Shown here: positions 62,090 to 64,000 of the stretch, piece after piece
Layout of the letters: each line of letters opens with the position of its first letter
Position numbering within the stretch: the stretch's first letter is position 1
Position numbers and translations under genes: made by a program
Assembly (NCBI RefSeq): GCF_009650995.1
Contig: NZ_WHVV01000004.1
Span: 1-64,000 of the forward strand
Reading direction: 5' to 3'
DNA from: Sporosarcina cascadiensis
GTDB lineage: Bacteria > Bacillota > Bacilli > Bacillales_A > Planococcaceae
Length of the DNA stretch: 64,000 nt
The notes under the pieces: generated by a model
What the model was told of the DNA's origin: nothing
What the model saw: the letters and a program-made list of their open reading frames with translations, nothing else
Databases searched by the model: none

Positions 62090-62545
62090 TCAAAAGACGC
62101 CCGAACTGATTAAATCTACAGAATCAATAAATCTAGGAGCTTTCAAACGCTGCAGAAAAGCTTCCACCTTGATTTCCATCTCTGTTACATCAAGTGACAA
62201 CGTAATATTGGCACGTCCTTGAACCGGAATTGTCTGATGAATCGTCAAGACATTGCATTTCGCCTTCGAAATGATTTCCAGCAATACCGCCAATGAACCT
62301 TTCAAATCTTCCAGCTGAATAAAAATTGTCAGAATGCGATCCCGAGCAATCGACTCGAACGGGAACACGGCATCGCGATACTTATAAAAGGCGCTGCGTG
62401 ACAGACCGACCCGTTTTGTCGCTTCCTGGATCGTCGTCACTTCGCCTCTTGCCAGCATTCTTTTTGCCTCCAGCATTTTCTGCATGGATTCTGTCAACAC
62501 ATCTTCCCGGACCAGATAGAACTGGCCTTCCCCGATTTGCTCCAT
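62090..62545 (-). CDS. pheB: ACT-domain protein PheB
   Basis: A 151-aa protein like B. subtilis PheB. It has a helix-turn-helix-like part (QEATKRVGLSRSAFYKYRDA) and an ACT domain (about 75-150; LTIFIQLEDLKGSLAVLLEI, CNVLTIHQTIPVQGRANITL). The role is regulatory; no enzymatic activity is known. The ATG at 62545 follows GGGGGGAG; a TTG start at 62581 is not supported. It is 38 bp after obg and is followed by pheA, the conserved obg-pheB-pheA order. Confidence 0.93.
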   Translation of the reverse strand: MEQIGEGQFYLVREDVLTESMQKMLEAKRMLARGEVTTIQEATKRVGLSRSAFYKYRDAVFPFESIARDRILTIFIQLEDLKGSLAVLLEIISKAKCNVLTIHQTIPVQGRANITLSLDVTEMEIKVEAFLQRLKAPRFIDSVDLISSGVF

Positions 62546-62583
62546 TTTGCTCCCCCCAGAATGAGCATTTGTCTTTTTCAAAC

Positions 62584-63873
62584 TTACTCTAAGAACTCAA
62601 ATTCATAATCCAAGATCCGAACGATGTCGCCGTCTTCTGCACCGCGTTCACGCAATGCGTCGTCAATACCCATTCCCCGCATCTGACGTGCGAATTTACG
62701 GACTGACTGGTCGAAGTTGAAATCTGTCATCTTAAACAGGCGCTCAAGTGTATAGCCTGATAATACATAGGCACCGTCATCGTCACGGGAAATAACAAAA
62801 TCCGGGCCGGTCGATTCATGCTTGTACAATACAGAGTTCGCTTCTTCCTCTACTTCTTCGAGCATAGGGAATTCCGGCGTCGTTTCAAGCAGGTCCAGAA
62901 TCGCATAAAGCAATGGATCCAGTCCTGTTCTCGTCAATGCCGAGATAGGGAATACCTGAATCTCCTCATCGCCAAGCGCTTCTTTAAATGCAGCCAAGTT
63001 CTCTTCAGCATCCGGCATGTCCATTTTATTTGCAACGATAATCTGCGGACGTTCTGTCAAGCGCATATTATATTGCTCAAGTTCCGCATTGATCGTCTGA
63101 TAATCATCAAACGGTTCGCGTCCTTCCAAGCCCGACATATCGATGACATGGACAATAACACGTGTACGCTCGATATGGCGTAAAAATTGATGGCCGAGGC
63201 CGATTCCTTCATGTGCCCCTTCAATCAAACCAGGCAGATCCGCCATAACAAAAGTACGGTGATCATCCGTTTCAACCATTCCAAGATTCGGAACAAGCGT
63301 AGTAAAATGATAATCCGCAATTTTTGGTTTCGCGGCGGAAACTACTGACAGCAATGTAGATTTTCCGACACTCGGGAATCCTACCAATCCAACGTCTGCA
63401 AGTACTTTTAATTCGAGAACAATATCCAAACTAACGCCCGGCTCTCCTTTTTCAGAAAGCTCAGGTGCCGTATTCTGCGGTGTAGCAAAGCGGCTGTTAC
63501 CGCGCCCTCCGCGCCCTCCGCGGGCGATGACGGCCTGCTGCCCGTCTTCTACCAGGTCAGCGATGACGATGTCTGTCTCCGCGTTCTTAACGACTGTACC
63601 GGGTGGAACCTTTATAACCATATTCGTACCGCCGCGTCCGTGCATGTTTTTACTTCCTCCATGCTCTCCACGAGGTGCTTTGAAATGACGTTGGTAGCGG
63701 AAATCCATGAGCGTGCGCAAACCTTCATCCACAACAAAAATCACGTCAGCACCTTTACCGCCGTCACCGCCTGACGGACCTCCATAAGCAATATACTTCT
63801 CCCGACGAAATGCGACCATACCATCGCCGCCGTCGCCGCCTTTAACAAATACTTTTACGTGATCCACAAACAT
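62584..63873 (-). CDS. obg: Obg GTPase (ObgE/CgtA)
   Basis: A 429-aa ribosome-associated GTPase. The glycine-rich Obg domain (about 1-158; [34 protein letters not shown]) precedes the GTPase domain with G1 [10 protein letters not shown]3 DLPGLIEGA and G4 NKMD, and a C-terminal OCT domain (about 350-429). Obg acts in 50S assembly, and in Bacillus also in the stress response and the sporulation phosphorelay. The ATG at 63873 follows AGGAGG and lies 3 bp after the spo0B stop, as in B. subtilis. Confidence 0.97.
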   Translation of the reverse strand: MFVDHVKVFVKGGDGGDGMVAFRREKYIAYGGPSGGDGGKGADVIFVVDEGLRTLMDFRYQRHFKAPRGEHGGSKNMHGRGGTNMVIKVPPGTVVKNAETDIVIADLVEDGQQAVIARGGRGGRGNSRFATPQNTAPELSEKGEPGVSLDIVLELKVLADVGLVGFPSVGKSTLLSVVSAAKPKIADYHFTTLVPNLGMVETDDHRTFVMADLPGLIEGAHEGIGLGHQFLRHIERTRVIVHVIDMSGLEGREPFDDYQTINAELEQYNMRLTERPQIIVANKMDMPDAEENLAAFKEALGDEEIQVFPISALTRTGLDPLLYAILDLLETTPEFPMLEEVEEEANSVLYKHESTGPDFVISRDDDGAYVLSGYTLERLFKMTDFNFDQSVRKFARQMRGMGIDDALRERGAEDGDIVRILDYEFEFLE

Positions 63874-63876
63874 TAT

Positions 63877-64000
63877 TTATAATCCTCCTAATTTTCCGCT
63901 CAAGATAACCGTACATTGTTCTGATTCATTCAAGATTTCAATCGTCAGCAGATCAGAATCCTCTGCAGCGTGAAATGAAACACCTTGTATATCTGAAAAT
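63877..64000 (-). CDS. spo0B: C-terminal end of Spo0B (sporulation phosphotransferase)
   Basis: The last 40 codons of a gene that runs off the right edge; the end reads DLLTIEILNESEQCTVILSG. By synteny (spo0B-obg) and the position 3 bp before obg it is spo0B, the phosphorelay transferase that passes phosphate from Spo0F to Spo0A. The fragment alone is too short to prove the family, so the call rests on gene order. Its last codons contain the obg ribosome-binding site. Confidence 0.72.
   Translation of the reverse strand, partial: FSDIQGVSFHAAEDSDLLTIEILNESEQCTVILSGKLGGL

Overview
This window looks like the chromosome of an endospore-forming Bacillales bacterium, most likely a Planococcaceae member close to Sporosarcina. 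That placement is an inference from protein resemblance, a GC content estimated by eye in the mid-40s, and gene order. The right half (about 34-64 kb) closely follows the order known from Bacillus subtilis: spo0B-obg-pheB-pheA, safA, yebC(yrbC), ruvAB, queA, tgt, yajC, yrbG, spoVB, comN, secDF, a LapA-domain gene, recJ, apt, relA, dtd, the SH3/amidase gene, hisS, aspS, 6S RNA and tcdA. Spo0B, SafA and SpoVB point to sporulation. No tRNA, rRNA, CRISPR array or intact transposase gene was found.

Layout, left to right. 1-9.4 kb: the 5' part of odhA, then murG, a MATE exporter, a CAP-domain secreted protein, a COG0523 GTPase, a C-terminal processing protease, deoD, a YozE protein and the msrA-msrB repair pair. 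9.4-16.4 kb: a block collinear with the B. subtilis ypmR-ypmS, degV-type, yplQ, dfrA, thyA, ypjP, ypiP and brxA genes. 16.4-17.3 kb: a compact type I toxin-antitoxin locus (40-aa holin-like toxin plus a converging antisense RNA) beside a phage-holin-like gene. 17.3-28.9 kb: accessory and housekeeping genes including a DUF1646 transporter, a GNAT enzyme, a uridine-kinase-like protein, proline dehydrogenase, YurQ, a YolD-like gene behind an SOS-type promoter, a chemoreceptor, a MarR regulator, an EAL phosphodiesterase, an inverted arrangement of four related membrane coiled-coil genes, and a tiny YhfH zinc ribbon. 29-30.1 kb: a gene-poor island with a 36-aa membrane peptide and GC-rich foldback elements. 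30-34.4 kb: ilvA, a GDYXXLXY-type protein, a succinate-semialdehyde dehydrogenase and tcdA.

The regulatory RNA content is high: 6S RNA between aspS and tcdA, a T-box leader before hisS-aspS, a yybP-ykoY-type manganese riboswitch unexpectedly placed before a small protein-kinase-like gene with two stacked terminators, and the type I antitoxin RNA. Many genes start with TTG or GTG, each supported by a Shine-Dalgarno sequence at proper spacing.

Functionally the genes cover translation (aspS, hisS, dtd, tgt, queA, tcdA), stringent response and purine salvage (relA, apt, deoD), DNA repair (recJ, ruvAB, yurQ), protein export (secDF, yajC), folate/thymidylate synthesis (thyA-dfrA), oxidative repair (msrAB, brxA), cell wall and spore coat (murG, amidase, spoVB, safA), and amino-acid metabolism (pheA, ilvA, putB). 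The items most worth a second look are the riboswitch-kinase unit, the inverted four-gene DUF948-like cassette, the SOS-type promoter of the lone YolD gene, the brxA leader hairpin, and two foldback elements sharing a 26-bp core.
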